Assembly (NCBI RefSeq): GCF_963966145.1
Contig: NC_091047.1
Coordinates: 27,280,001-27,344,000, forward strand
Direction: 5' to 3'
From: Tenebrio molitor
Lineage: Eukaryota > Arthropoda > Insecta > Coleoptera > Tenebrionidae
DNA length: 64,000 nt
How positions within the stretch are numbered: the first letter of the stretch is position 1; every line of letters begins with the position of its first letter. The translations under genes and the position numbers were made by a program. The notes under the pieces were generated by a model. It made no database searches, had not been told where the DNA came from, and saw only the letters and a list, made by a program, of their open reading frames with translations. This document shows positions 13,001 to 28,000 of this stretch, in pieces.

Positions 13001-16000
13001 TTTCTTGTGTTTCTTCGCCACGCTCGACTATATTGAGCTGTCCCAAGTCCTTCGATTCGTGCACGCTTTCGTCATCTTGGTCAGCTTGACCTTCACCCTG
13101 AAAACAATCCAAGTAGTGATTCACAAACAAGTTTCGAAAGAGTTTACGTCGACACTTAATGCAGAATCGGAGTTGCGCAAGAAGTCCAGTTGTGCAAAAC
13201 ACCAAAGCGTCGGTTTGTAGATGTTTTCAGGTTTTGCCCCGCTCAACTGACTTTTCCTGATTTTGGACAGTTGGTTGGCGTATTGTGTGCGCAACACGTG
13301 GATCTTCCTTTTTATATCTTCGACGGTCATTTTCCTGCCACGTCTGCTCATTTCACTCCTGATGGCTTTCAAGGCCTCCAAACGTTTGGGTTTGTTCTTG
13401 TAGTTGCCATCTTTTGGGGCGTATAGAACTGGATACTTCTTGTATAAATCGATCAGGTCACATGTCGATTCCTGATTCCAAAGGAACCTCTCTTCGGTTT
13501 CTTCGGTGTTGTTCATCTTGCCGCGAAGACACACCACGTTTACATGTATTTTTTTAATGCATTCGCCGCTGTTTTTACGAGACTTGATATTGATTAAATC
13601 GCCGACCGTAGTTGCACGTACGTGTTGCACCGCACTCGGAACTCTTCTAGACCGCGCAACTCGCTGCGCACGATCCGCGCAGCGGTGAAGGTTAATATGG
13701 TGGGGACGAATAGATAGTGGCAAGGCTTGCATGCAATTTAATTGCGATGGAAGCAGACAGTAGTAAACTTGCACAGACGGAATCTTAGTAATGTTTTCAG
13801 GATTTTTGTATAAAACAGCGATTTTGAATCAATGGTGCATTAACTTCCTGGAGGCCGCGATGATCTCACAGACGGTTCTGCAATGACTTGAAAGAAATAC
13901 ACACATATATCACTCTGTACAGTTAAAGTAGAAAGAAAATAAAAATGAATGAATTAATGACAAAGAAAATAGGAAAGCTTTGCTTTTCTAATCTACCTTC
14001 CTTCAAAAACGAGCCAGAAATAAAAAATTTCGGCACTCCTGAGCTATAGTCTTATTCCATAAGATTAAAACAGCCCTGAATTGATTTGCTTAATTTGCAT
14101 AATATTTTAAATAGAACCCTTGTTTTACATTCCTAAACACTTTAAAAGGGTCGCACGGAAATAACCTGAAGAAGAACCTCATCTTGAAAAGGGTCGAGAA
14201 AACACTGGTGTAAAATCTTCCCAGTCATATAAAATTGGTAAGTTGGCGGAAAACTTTCCAAGCTAAATTTTCAGATTAGTAATGGAATTGAAACTTTCCA
14301 CATTTACAGCGAGTTTCACGAATTTTCGAAGGCATTGTTACAATTATGATGATAATAATAATAATCTGACTATCAAATTATTCTATTCAAATTTGAGCGA
14401 CGTTCCGGAATTGAGATTTTAGGCAAACATTTAATTTGAAACTGCAAATGTGTGTAATGTGTGTTTTGTGATATAACGATTAATTATCAAATAATTCCAT
14501 TTACGACATGAGTCCCATTGTTAATTAATTAATTAATGGAAAACATTTTAATCATAACTAATAAACTATTATTATGATTTAATTGTAGTAAAATGCGACT
14601 TTTTAGATAGATAAATCGCTCCGTTTGCCTTGGAAGATAAAGAAGTTCCTTTTTTGAAAGCCATTGATGATGTGACAGGCTTTGTATCATTGGTATTTTA
14701 ATTAAATTTTAAACCTAATTTTCAGTTTCTGATTTTACACTGATGTATGAGGCTTCACTCTCAATATTGATATATGAAGTTAGCGGGAAAAATATTAATT
14801 AGATTTTGCATAAAATCTAGTCTTGCATTATAAAATCAAAAATTGCATTTATTTATGATCTGCGTAATTGAACGGTCGTAAATAATGCGACAATGGGATT
14901 TGTCAAGAGCAGGAGCTGGAATCGGGCTGGATCGATTCACAATTGTAATGAAGTTAGAAATGAGAGGCATCAAGAAGGTGAATGATCATTTTGTCGATAA
15001 ATATACCATTTTGTCATAAATCATTTGATTACACTAGATGAAGATTCACCTTAATTAAAATTTAACAGATAAATTAGCACAAACTGTTCCCGCCATGTAT
15101 GTACATTAACAAAAAAAACATAATTATGTGCTTTTTCATTATACCAATTAATCAAAGAACCACGATCTGTTTTACTAAATGTAGGGAATTTGATGATATC
15201 TATTGCCTATACCAGCCAATGCCTGTCATTTTTAATGTCCTTGAAAGTACGCAAACTCGCATTTAACATTTGAACGTATTATTAAAATGCCTCGCAAAGT
15301 GAGACATTTATTAAACTCTCAAATTAGTTGTTATTAACTTTATTAACATGGTGTGCTAATAATATTTCTAATAACCTCAATTTTTATATGATGAGATTTT
15401 TCATCCTACGTTAAAAGTGTACAACGTTGCCAGCTCTATTTTGGATGTAAATTGCGGTGTTGTGGTTCTTTGATTAAAGAACAGACTATACAGGGTTATT
15501 CACGAGAGAGGTACTTCTGAATTTTTATTTTGCCGCAACCAAAAATACCAATGGCAGTAATTACTAAATCAAATGTGTTATTTCTTTTAAATTAGAAATC
15601 AAAGTAAGTTGGATAGATTTGTCAAAAATGTCAGATTGGCAGATAACCTGTATTTCATTAAAATTCAACAAATAAATTAACAAATTAAGTTAATGTAAAA
15701 GGTGTTCGAAGTGTCTACCATTGGCTTGTAAACATCCGCAGCGGCGACAGAATTCCTTCCACGCTCTCCATAAATGAGGAGCATATCAGTCTTTTCGTCC
15801 TTATTGTAAAAACAAAATTTTCGAATTGACAAAGATTTTTTGCTTTAACGTCAAAGCGACAGGACTAAGAGCCGTCGTGGATTCAGTTATAATTATTTTC
15901 AAAATTTGAAATCAAGATATTCTTGCAATGTGTATAATGGGTTGCGGCAAAAAGAAATTCAGAAATACCCCTCTCGTGAATAACCCTGTATGTGTACCGA

Positions 16001-19000
16001 TTTGGCTGTTTAGTGTTATTCGCTTTAATCCTGAACAATTTAAAGCATTTGTTAAAAGTTACTAGGATAACCTCTAATATTCAAAGGCACGGTCAGACAC
16101 AACCATTTTTGCTGCCCAGTTTTAGATTGCGACCGCAAAATTTTCTTGTCGTGTTCATACATCCCATATGTGGTGCAGCAGGCAGTTTTTCTTCCTGCAA
16201 GTCTGAAAAAAAATTGCACTAGGGTTCACACGCAACACGCTGTTTTTACAGCAAGCAATCATCAGCTGCTGCATGCGTGCATACTGCTATTGTTCCTCGG
16301 CGTCTAGCCGTTCAGTCAATTGAAATGCAATTTTTGTTCATTTGACACTTAGGTTTCTTGAACTTTGTATATTTCCGCTTCTGTCATCAAGATTTCAAAT
16401 TTGACTTTTATGAGTACCACACCCGAATTTACAGTGAAATAACTGAATTGCAAATTGCAAATTAAGATTAATTTTTGTCTTTGTACAATAATTGTCCAAC
16501 AAAAAAATACAAAAGAATGAAACTTCCATACCATTTTAGGAATTACTGTTTTTGGAGATTTTTTTTTTTTTGGACTGGCAATCTACTCGTAAATAATATG
16601 TATGTAAGTAGATTTTGGTACAGTTTCCCTAATCTACGTCATTGGCGCCCACACATCACCCCTTCAAGTGGTGGTGCGGTCTAAAAATAGAACGGACCGA
16701 CATCAGAGCACTGCGTGGCATTCGATAAGAACCGACTAATCGAGTCAGGGTGTGTTTTTGTTTTGAGTCGAACTGTTGTAAAATCAAATAAAGAACGTTT
16801 TAATTCCAAATATTGCATCATTGCTAACATGTATAATCAAGAATCATTTTTTAATTTTATTTAAATATGTAGGTATATTATTTACGTTATAGTGGGGACA
16901 TATTTTGGCATATATCTCTTGTGGGGCGTAATGGTACCACCATTTTTATGCCATTTTGGAGTTACCAAAAGAGTATTTTTCTTTTCAGCAGTAACACTGA
17001 CGTATTTCATCCTTTAATGTTGGATTGTCAAATTGCAGAAGAAGTTGCCATTGCCTGTTACATTGGCACAACCGAAACTTGAAATGTCTTTATCACAAAA
17101 GGTACTTTGTCGAGTTGTGACAGAGAAAAAAACATACACATTGTTGAGCGAATATTTACAATGTTTTCAGTAGTCACTATATCTTAGTTCTGAATAAAGA
17201 GTTATTTTAATTGGAGTAACGATTAAAACCTTACATAGTAATGTAAGTAGAGTAGTAACTGTAATCCAAATAGTTTTCGGACTGAGTAATTTTTTCTTTT
17301 TTCCAAAAATTCAGATCAATTTTGAAAATGTTTTTCGTTATACCTTTATCTATGTAGTTTTTGAAATGGAAAAGCTTTCAGGGCCAAATTTCTTCTGCGC
17401 ATAGATCGGTAAGGAATATCTTCTTTATATTAACCTATTTTTATGGGAAATTTGTTTTTTAACGGTCTTGCTTATTGTTAGTAGATTTCCAAAAGAATTT
17501 TTGATAACAATTATAGTCAGAACCGAATCATTGTATGAAAAAATAAGCTACTTATTCCTTCTCTTTCGCCATGAAACACTTTTAAGTTCAAATATGTACA
17601 TATTTATATTGGACGCAAGTATTAAAAACGAATTTGGTGTACTTTTTACACATTTTTCCCTTTAAAAAAATTGCTTCTTCTGACTTGTAAGGAACACAAA
17701 TCTACGTGTATCGCTTTATTTGTTCTTTTATTTACAACGACAACAAATCAGATGACATTTCAATAGTCGCAGACTTCTTGTGCATCCATTAGAATATGGA
17801 TAATTTCTTTCTTGGCCCGTCGGAGCAACTGCCGATTACAGATTTTCCTTAGCTCGAACTCGACCAACCTAAACCCAATCAAATCAATCAATAATCTTTC
17901 TTCATTCACCACCTCACCTCCCAAACGTGGACAAATCATCTTCAACCCTTTCATTTGTGCCACCAGGCACGAAACCTGATATCTCCGGAGAAATCCGTGT
18001 CGATGCGCGTTCCTTCCTGTTCATCAAGCAGATTTCTTTATAGAAATTTTTCATTTCTTGTGTTTCTTCGCCATGCTGACCGAAGTCCTGTGACTCGTGC
18101 AGGCTGTCGTCGTCCTGATCAGCCTGACTTTCACACTGGAACCAATCAAAGTAGTAATTGCTTAATAATCTCGAAAGAAATTACATCGACACTCGAATCG
18201 GAGTGGCGCAAGAACTCCAGTTGTCCAAAACACCAAAGCTTCGGTTTGTAGATGTTTTCAGGTTTTGCCCCGCTCAACTGACTTTTTCTGATTTTGGACA
18301 GTTGATGGGCGTATTGAGTGCGCAACCCTTGGATCTTCTTTCTGATATCTTCGACGGTCATTTTTCTGCCGCGTCTGTTCATATCGCTCCTGATGACTTT
18401 TAGGACCTCCAAACGTTTACGTTTGTTCTTGTAGTTGCCGTGTTTAGGTGCGTACAGGACTGGGTACTTCTTGTACAATTCGATCAAATCACTTGTCGAT
18501 TCCCTATTCCAAAGGACTCTGTCTTCGGTGTCCCCGACGTTGTTCATATCACCAAACTTATTTTGTAACGCTATTTTTATGACAGTTGGTATTGATTAAA
18601 TGGCCGAGCTGACCGTAGTTGAACGTACGTGTTGCACAACATTCGAAGCTTTTCTGGACAGCACAACTGGCTGCGCACGATTCGTCCAGCGCTGAAGATT
18701 AATGGTGGGGACGAATTGATTGTATAACAGCAAGGCTTGCATGCAATTTAATCGTACTGAAGGCAGAAAGTTACGAAAATTAATGAATTCACGACGGTTA
18801 ATAAGAATATGTGCAGAAAAGTCTTTTGCCAAGGTGCATAGAGGAGACTTCAGTTCTAGCAAACTTTGTATAAGTCTTCCTGAAGTCATATTTAAATCGC
18901 CAAGTGTACGAAAACTTTCCGAATGAAAATTTTAAATTTATGATGAAATTGCAGCTTTTCACATTTCGATCGGATGGGATGGCACAAATTATCGGGAGAA

Positions 19001-22000
19001 TGGCAACAAATATTATCGTAATTGCTATTTTCATCTGACTATCGATTTATGCAGCTTTTAGAGAAATATTTATTTTGAAACAACGAAAATTTTACAGTTT
19101 AATGGGAAATTTGTGCATTGAATATTTTGTGTTGTAACAATTCATTATTAAATATTTCATTTGCGATATTAGCTCCATTGTTGTTAATTAATTAACGATA
19201 ACATACTCGTACTTTTGTATGAGATTTTTTAGGTACCTCAGTTTATTTGTTTTCATTGGAAGTTAAAAAGTCTGCTATTGAAAGGAAAAGAACTCCATCC
19301 GCTATCGTTAATTTTTTGTTCGGAGCTACCTAAATACAGCCTCATGATATCCAAGTGGCATCATTTTTTTTTCTAGATTTTGTTTTATATTAGCCGAGGA
19401 CACGTGTTTTTAAAGTGAAAGTAATAATAATAATAATAATAATTGTATGACGTATGGACAGTTAGATATCGTGTAAAAAGTGGGCGTCATGCAAAAAATG
19501 ATAATACATATAAATATGTAGTGCTAAAACGAGTTACTGATACATATACATATTGGTAAAATAAAAGACAGCCTGGATTTCGTTATCCCCTTTTAAATGG
19601 AAAATTTTATGCATTTCAAAAAGGTCAAGGATTAAAAATAGTTTTCGAAAATATTTCAAATTTAAATTAATACTACGAGTACTTTGCTCTAGTTTTTCCA
19701 TGTATCAGGGATTAGGAGCCATTTTTTTTCTGCATGAAGAGAATTGGGTTATTTCAGAATCATACCTCGTAAAATTTCTTTTTTTCCTTTTTAAAAATTT
19801 TGTTGCATTCATTTTGTGGCCTACCATTGAAATTTTATTTCTTCTGATTTGCAATATACACAATTCATTTACGTATATGGCTTTATTAATTCTTAATTTT
19901 CAACGGCAACTATCGTATCATATTTTAATCATCGCAGATTTCTTGGGCATCCATTAGAGTATTGATAATTTCTTTCTTGGCCTTCCGGAGTGACTGTTGA
20001 CTACTGATCTTCCTTAACTCGAACTCAACCAACCTAAACCCAACCAAATCAATTAAAAATTTTTATTCATTCACCACCTCACCTCCCAAACGTGGACAAA
20101 TCATCTTCAACCCTTTCATTTCTGCCACCAGGTACGAAACCTGACGGCTCCGGAGAAACTCGCGTCGATGTGCTTTCCTTTCTGTTCACCAACCCGATCT
20201 CTTTGTGGATTTCTTGTGTTTCTTTGCCATGCTCCTCGTGCGAGCTTTCGCTGTCCTGATCAGCTTGACTGTCACACTGAAAACAATCAAAGTAGTGATT
20301 GCTAAATAGATTCCGCGAGAATTTACGTCGACACTCGACGCAGCATCAGAATTGCTCAAGAACTCCAATTGCGCAAAACACCAAAACCTCGGTTTGTAGA
20401 CGTTTCCGCGTTTTGATCTGCCCAACTGGCTCTTCTTGATTTTGGACAGTTGACGGGCGTATTGGGTGCGCAACACCCTGATCTTCTTTCTGATATCTTC
20501 GACGGTTATTTTTCTGCCGTGCCTGATCATTTCTCGTCTGATGGCTTTCAGGGCCTCCAAACGTTTAGTTTTATCCGTGTAGTTGTCGTGGTTTGGTGCG
20601 TACAGGACTGGGTACTTCTTGTACGATTCTATCAAATCACGTGTTGATTCCTGATTCCAAAGGAACCTCTCGTCGGTTCCGTCGGCGTTGTTCATCTTCC
20701 CAGGAAGATACACCAAGTTTAGATTTGGTTTTTCACTGTGTTGGCTGCTTTTTTATGATAATTGGTATTGATTCAATCGTTGAGTTGCACGTATGTGTTG
20801 CACACCACTCGGAACTCTTCTGGACGACGCAACTCACTGCGCACGATTTGTGCAGATCTGAAGGTTAATGGTGGGGAGGAGTTGATTGTGGCAACACCAA
20901 TACTTGCCTGCATGCAATGACGCTGATGCACTCTTCATTGTGTCGCAATTTGGAGACTGTTGAGACACTTTGGAAATATTTGTTGAGATGTTAAGAGGAG
21001 ATGTCTTTGGGAATTCCAGGATTTAATTGAAATCTCACAGACTCCGAATAAAGCCTTTTACAGTCATATTAAATGCCAAGTTTGCTGAAAACTTTCCCAA
21101 TAAAATTTTCAAATTTATGAGGGAATTGAAACTTCACATTTGTAGTGGGTTGCACAAGTTATTGGAAACGTTACTACAATTATTATTATATGTAGTACTT
21201 ATTATTTTGTTCTGACTGTCAAAATTTATAAACCGTTGAAACATTCGACTTGTAAACAATGATCCAGTTAGAAATTTTTAATTCATAGATAATGTGTGTG
21301 ATGTCGTTTTTTGTTTTATATCTGTTAATTATTATCCATTGAATAGTTTTACGTACCATATCAGCCCCTTTGTTGTTTGAAACATGGAATGTTATAGGTC
21401 TTCTTTGAAACATAAATTGAAAAAAAACCTACTATTTTTTCCTGGTAGGCGGTTGCGTGCGCCACTTACAAAATCCTGCAACGAAATGCGACCTCCCTAT
21501 TGGTTACTTTATTCCACTAACCACTACCCGCGTCGTTAGTAGGTCATTTGATCCTGATTTGAGGTGTGTAACAAGCACTTACGGTACATGCACCTTGTCA
21601 CGGGCAACTGTCAAAACATTTCCTGCGATTGTCACTTGTCTCTCATTCATCGCATGTTTTTTAGGACAACGAAATAAATCTTTGACAAATAACTTCACTG
21701 CTAAAATGAAGTACATACATACACATATCACGCATAAAATGCCACTTCTTATCCACCTCTAAAAAACAAGATTTTTTAAAGTTAATTTGATGAAGTTTCT
21801 GTTGCGATAATTTTTTATGTTATGTACTTCGAAAGTACAGGCTCTATTGTTTGAACCACGATACAGCGCGTTCAAATGAAATCCTGGGCTGAGTAGACGT
21901 TGGAAAAATTAAACCGTTTAGAACAGTGTAAAATTTGAATTTCCCGCCGTTTGACACGAATGACATTTGTTTATGTTTAATCGAGACATAATTGAACATG

Positions 22001-25000
22001 TTTGTTTTCAGCAAAGGGTGCCCTTAGATATTTGCTTCGAGAATAGGAATCGTTAAGTTATTCTATTTTTAATATAAAACATTGCAAAGAAAGAAACAAA
22101 GAAAGATTTTTTTGGCTCTAAATTTTAGGTTAGCTGTCAACATGCTCCAATTATTCTACGCTTTAAAAAAGCACAACAATTGACGGTTTCCTGGCCTTCC
22201 CAACCCAGGATTTCATTTGAACGCGCGATAGTAATAAGGAACATGCATTCCTTTAGCCTGTATTCATATTAGAAGCCTTTCTTGAATTCTCGTGGCATCT
22301 TACCTTGAGATGTTTATTTATGGTGTACACCAGTTTACAATAATGGTGGAAAAATGCAATAAAAGCAAACTTGCAGCCTTGCAAGATTTAAAAATATCGC
22401 AAGTCTTTATAAAACATGAAGTTCATGGGAGATCATTGTAACGGTGATCGCTCATTTGGAAAGAGATAATTTCCTGCAATATACCGCTGAACTGTTTGTT
22501 ACTTTTAAAATTCTTTACAGGCGATATTATTTATTTGTTTGTATATTCATATTTAATGTAGAAAAGATTCTGGCGTTAATCAACATAATTGTGTTTTTAC
22601 AAGAAACTTATTAGTTATTAGGTATATTGCAAACATTGTTGCGAAGACTTAAGTATAAAAAAGTGTTCGGAAGAATAGTGAAAAGAAATTGAATATCTAC
22701 AACACAAAGCCATCAGTGAATCCTAAAAGGCAAAATATATTAGAAATACATAATTTAATTTAGTAAAAATAAGGACCGATTTGTAATGAAACAGTTTTGA
22801 ACTCGCAAATATGTAGTGATTGTATTTAATTATAATTTAATCTTTGTCAAATTTATTTTATTTTGGTTGTCCAATAAGCGCGTTTTTTAATTTTGCCTTT
22901 CTAACAAATGGTCGACGCGTGACCTTCAAGCTTCACTTTTGTGTCTTTCAAATAGATCACTAGAGCAATGCAGCTGTGTTTGTTGTAATTTAAATATAAA
23001 AATGATCATCTTGCTTTTGTTTTTAGTGGTCAACTATACTCAGTAATCATTTTCGCTTTGTGATGAGAAAGTTAAATTTTTGTACAAAACATTCTCGACT
23101 TCTGTCTAAAACATGTTCATTAGACATCGTTGCAACGAATCATTTTTGTTATTTAACTCGAACTTCTCGTATTCTTGAACTGCAGAACCCTTGCACATTG
23201 TAACAATTCAAATGACATCCAAAAGCCACGACGTGGAAATAATCCAGATAATGTCATTTTGCACAATGGACGTCAGATTTGTAATATGAGCAGAAGCACC
23301 ATAACAGACTAGTAAATATTGGGCGTTCGTTGATGCTTCCAGCTAAATTCACAAACGGTAATTACGTGCATCTCGTAGTTGTGGAAATGACGGCATAACG
23401 GTAACGAACGCCATTATACAATATCAAAATAATTGAAAGGCCAATGTGGCATGACCGACACACTCGTCTGAGCTTAATCCACCGTTCATAACACGAGTAA
23501 TGGCAAAATGTCAAAAGCATTGTGCGCTAGACATGCAATAGCAGATGTCCAGCATATTATGCCCCGGAATTATTTCAATCACACGGTTTATAACTTCCAA
23601 TTGCACAGTACAGCACCACTTTCCAAAGACAAAAAAATCTTCTTCCTCGTCAATTCACTTTTCACTGCAATTAACCGAATCTTCCGGTTGTTCCCTTATC
23701 TTATTTTTTTTGATAACTAATCTCCCTTGTGTGCTAAAAGGACAGCTGGTCGCGACAAGATTTGCGTCAGTCAAGGGGTGATCACGGTACCCACTCCAGT
23801 GCTCGACTTGGTGAATCTACAATGTCGCAACCCGCCCGCAGTACTTTTGCAACAAATGTAAGAAATTCAAATAAAAACGCTCATATCGCTCGTTTCGATC
23901 TATTTTGGGATTCTGGTCGCGTTGGCTGTAGAAAGTACTAATAGACTTACAGTTCTGGTGTCGTGCAGTGCAGCCATTCTTCTCCACTTTACATTTTAAG
24001 CTTGATTTATTTCGGCTTAGGGGAAATAAATTGTTTGAAATTTAAATTCGCTGTAGATTATTCGAAAATTATTTACACGTAAGAGGAACACCTTTCTGGA
24101 TGTTATTAACAGCTTACCATTTTAACGTCTCTAAACGCCCACAAATTATTTTAAATGGGGGTTTAAATCTGGATCTCACTGTTTATCGGGGAAGTTTCAA
24201 GTTAAATATTAAATTAAGAAAGGAAGTCTCACGTGTTTACAGTGATGGAAAGAAAGAGATATTTTTAGACAAATACCTAATCCTAATATTTATCCATCGG
24301 CGTTTCGAGGGTGTTTGTTTTTTACACTTCTTCCTCTATAAATAAGCCATTTTTACGGACGCTCTGTGTGTACCTAACCTTTTCAAGACTCGCGAATAGC
24401 TCAGCGCAGGTTTAGAAAGAGGTACTATATCGTACCAAGCCCCACAATGTTTGCTTTGGAAGAGATTATTTTGGTACAATCATATCCATTCAAAGAGTTT
24501 TCGACTTCATTCGCTTTTGTAAATTGTACAGAATTAATAACCGTTATTCAACCACCAGACGCTTAGCAACCTGCTGTTCCTAAATTTTCAAAAAATTTTC
24601 TTTCAATTTTAGTAACATTAGTAACAAAACTCAAAAAAAAACTAGAGTTAATTCAACGTTCTGCAGAACTGCAAACCCATTACGTGCTTTATAAGTCATT
24701 TCACCGCGAAGCGACTCTTCGGCGACTCAGTGGGGTACGTCTTTATTTAGAGCAGCCGGGGTGCGAGCGACAGCTGGATAGTGTAGTAGCTTGACAGGAT
24801 GTTTTGACGTGGTTGGAAAAAATCGATGTTCATTGAAGGGTGAAGAAACGTTCTTTTTTGAAGTAAATTTTGTGGTCAGTGTTCGTGTAGACCTCATGAA
24901 TATTCAGGTCCGGTCTCGGGTGTCGATGTTGTCGGACTGCCCAAAACAAAACGAACAGGACTGTCTTAATTTAGTTTGGTCCTAGTTGCCGATGGCTTTT

Positions 25001-28000
25001 TTGTAAGATAAGTACTGAACAGGTGGTAGTTGGAGGGAATTGATCGAATGGTTTGAGCGTTGTGCAGACTTGGTCGTTTAGCAATGTCAAATGTGCACCA
25101 TTCAGAGGGTTACTAATGAAACAATTTTCTACATTGGTTTATCTCCGGATAATCACGCGAGCCGTGTAGTTATTCATAATTCATAACGACATGAAATATT
25201 CAGTAGGTTTTAATGGCATAATTGCGTGCGCTAACTATATTCAGAAGAGCCTCGCTTTGTATTTCTGGCGTTTTATATTGTTCCTCGACGGAACAAAGGA
25301 ACGCTCTAACCCACTCCTGCTTATCTTCAAGACTTTTAATCCTGAACTCCGCCACTAATCAGGCTAATTATCAGCGTCTGCTCAGATTAGAATCCATCGC
25401 GCTCGATTCTTTACAAACAACCATTTCATCGCGTTTTTTCCTGAATAATGGATGTAGCTCTGGAAACATTACTTTCCTGTGAAAGGACGTCAGTTCTTCG
25501 AGAACCCTCGTCCCGACCCTAAATAAATAAAAATATTATACACCGACACTTCATCCGCCCTGTCAGACGTGAACTGACGTGAACAGCCTTCATCCCGGTC
25601 CAGAATCAGTGGCGGGACCCTCTTATTTTTCTTTCAACCCCCAAAGTAAAACAGTTTAGCTCGGTTGTTTGTTACGAATTCCGGGAGTTTTCCGACCGCT
25701 TGTCGGAAGCTATTAATTTTATTATAACCTAATCAATTACAATTTGCTACGATGTGGTTCAGGTTCCGCTCATTTGCCGCTAATTGTAACGCTTGCTTAT
25801 CGAGCTGTGTTCCCCTCGACTGTGGCAGAAGCAGGTGTGAGCCAAAGCTAACCATTTGCTCTGATCGTGTGTTGTTGGGACAAACCAGCCGCAGGGGATT
25901 TACACCCTTTTCAGCTCGTCGGCACTAATTGAGTGCAAGTTTCAAGAGTAGGTGTTTGAAGAATTGCCGCTTTGCTTTGTACGTTGATCTGATAAATTGG
26001 GGAACTGTTCAGCGATGGAAAACGATAGTCGAGTCGTTGATCGATTCCCTCCTAGGGATTCCATTTGCCAAGGTAGATTTTTGTACGTCCACTGGAGAGC
26101 AAATGTGAAGCTTCAAGGTCGCGCGCCGCCATTTGCCAATTAGTAAAACCCATAATCGTCTTTAATATACCTACATATGTAGCTTTTGTACTTCATTTAA
26201 ATTTTTGAAAAAGTTGAAGGTCATTGTTTACTTTAGCTCCCGGTCCCGTTCGACGGCGTCTCCTGATCATCCTCCTTACCTTCAAATGTTGTGCAAACGA
26301 TTTTCCTTGCCCTTTAGTTATACTAGACATTGACGCGACCTTGAAACACAACAAAAGAGAAAAACAAAGGCATTTGCACAAGGTTTGACTGGTGGGAAAC
26401 GATGTAGGAGGACGCCCTAAGGGTGTCTGGCCAGAAAAAACGCGAAAATTCGACCGGGAGCTAAAGTAAACAATTACGATTACCAAGTTGAATGCCAACG
26501 AACTGTTTTGGTGTATTTTTTTAAAATACGAGATCATTTGTTATAAATTTCGTAACAAGTGTTGGACGAAATAAAGTTTTCAGAATAATATGTATTGTAA
26601 AAGAAATAAAGAAAATCAAAAAGCCGAAGGCATTCTGGAGGTAAAGCAGATTCTAATCATAGGCAAAATGCTGGTTTCTGCTAAAAAAAATATTAAATTT
26701 TATTTACATTGATGATTTTGCGATGAATAAATTGTGAAAAGGAAATATAATTCAATTATCTAATAAGTGCGCTCTTTAATCTCGCCTTTCTGAGAAATGG
26801 CCGACGCGTGACCTCGGAGCTTCATTTTTCTTATCTTATACAAATCACTAGAGAAATACCATGCATCAAAGTGTTTGCTATGGATTGTCAAAATCGTCGT
26901 CTTATTTTGTTTGTTTAACATTATTGTTACGAGTCATGTGCATTTTATGATGAAGTAAAAGTATTGGGGAAATATAAATTTGTAATGTAACTCGTACGTC
27001 GCTTGACAATTTAAACTGACATCCTCCTTAAACTGTTGAGAATCTAGAAATGTGTTAGACCCGACGTGACTACGTCTGAAACAATAGTCTATCATAAATT
27101 TAGATGCAAATCACATCTCGTAATGCCTTCCAAGAAACAAAGCAAATGTGTACAAAGTTGGAATCATTAAAAACAAAACCCGCTGTGACAGTCCAGACTG
27201 AAAGTTTTAGCAAATGATTTTGGACCGTTTCCAGCCGAGACAAGTGAGAACAATAAAAAACGAGTGCACATTCAAAAAGTGAACGAACCAGCCCAGATTG
27301 TAAAATTGGAGTGGCTTTTGATGTTGCCAGATAATTATGCTTTAATGCGCCGCTTGTCTTAATTGGCAGTGTAATTAATTCATTTTTTTACGAACGAAAT
27401 TGAAAAAAAATTGATAAGATAACTTGTGAATTTTTGAAAGTGTAAAAGGTCAAGTGGTATCGCGGCTGACTTCTTGTGTTCTATTTCGGTAATTATAGCT
27501 GTGGAACATGCAATGCTTATTCAGAAAGTGTGAACGGAGCGAATATTTATGAGTTAGCACGGAGGAAAGAAAAGGAAAATGTCACCTCAGACATGAATTC
27601 GTGGATTTTGGCGCACAGAAAAAGTGTTACAAATTGATGGAGCGCGTTTGCATTATTCATAAATGATAAATCCTTCCACTTTGGCCCAAATGATTTTAAC
27701 TTTACATTTTTAAACGGAACAACCTAATATGAACAAGTTTTCACAAACAAATCAAGTGGTATGTCAAATTTCAACAGTAAATGAAGTGTTTTGGACATAG
27801 TACATTAAGTATAACCAGATTGCGAAATAATTCATTTTACGCAACATATGTCAACGGAAGGTTGGAAATGGATTTATTGCGTGTCACTTGGAATAAAGCA
27901 AATAATAAAAAAAAAACTCCCTCGACCTAGAATTAAATGCAAACTTTTTCACTCTTTTCCATCAGAACTTGACTCAACTAATTATATTGTAAAGGCGCCA

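Noticed and set aside
13517..13774. Upstream extension of the MADF paralog 1 frame
   Set aside because: The other two paralogs do not keep this frame; the homologous region behaves as noncoding flank.
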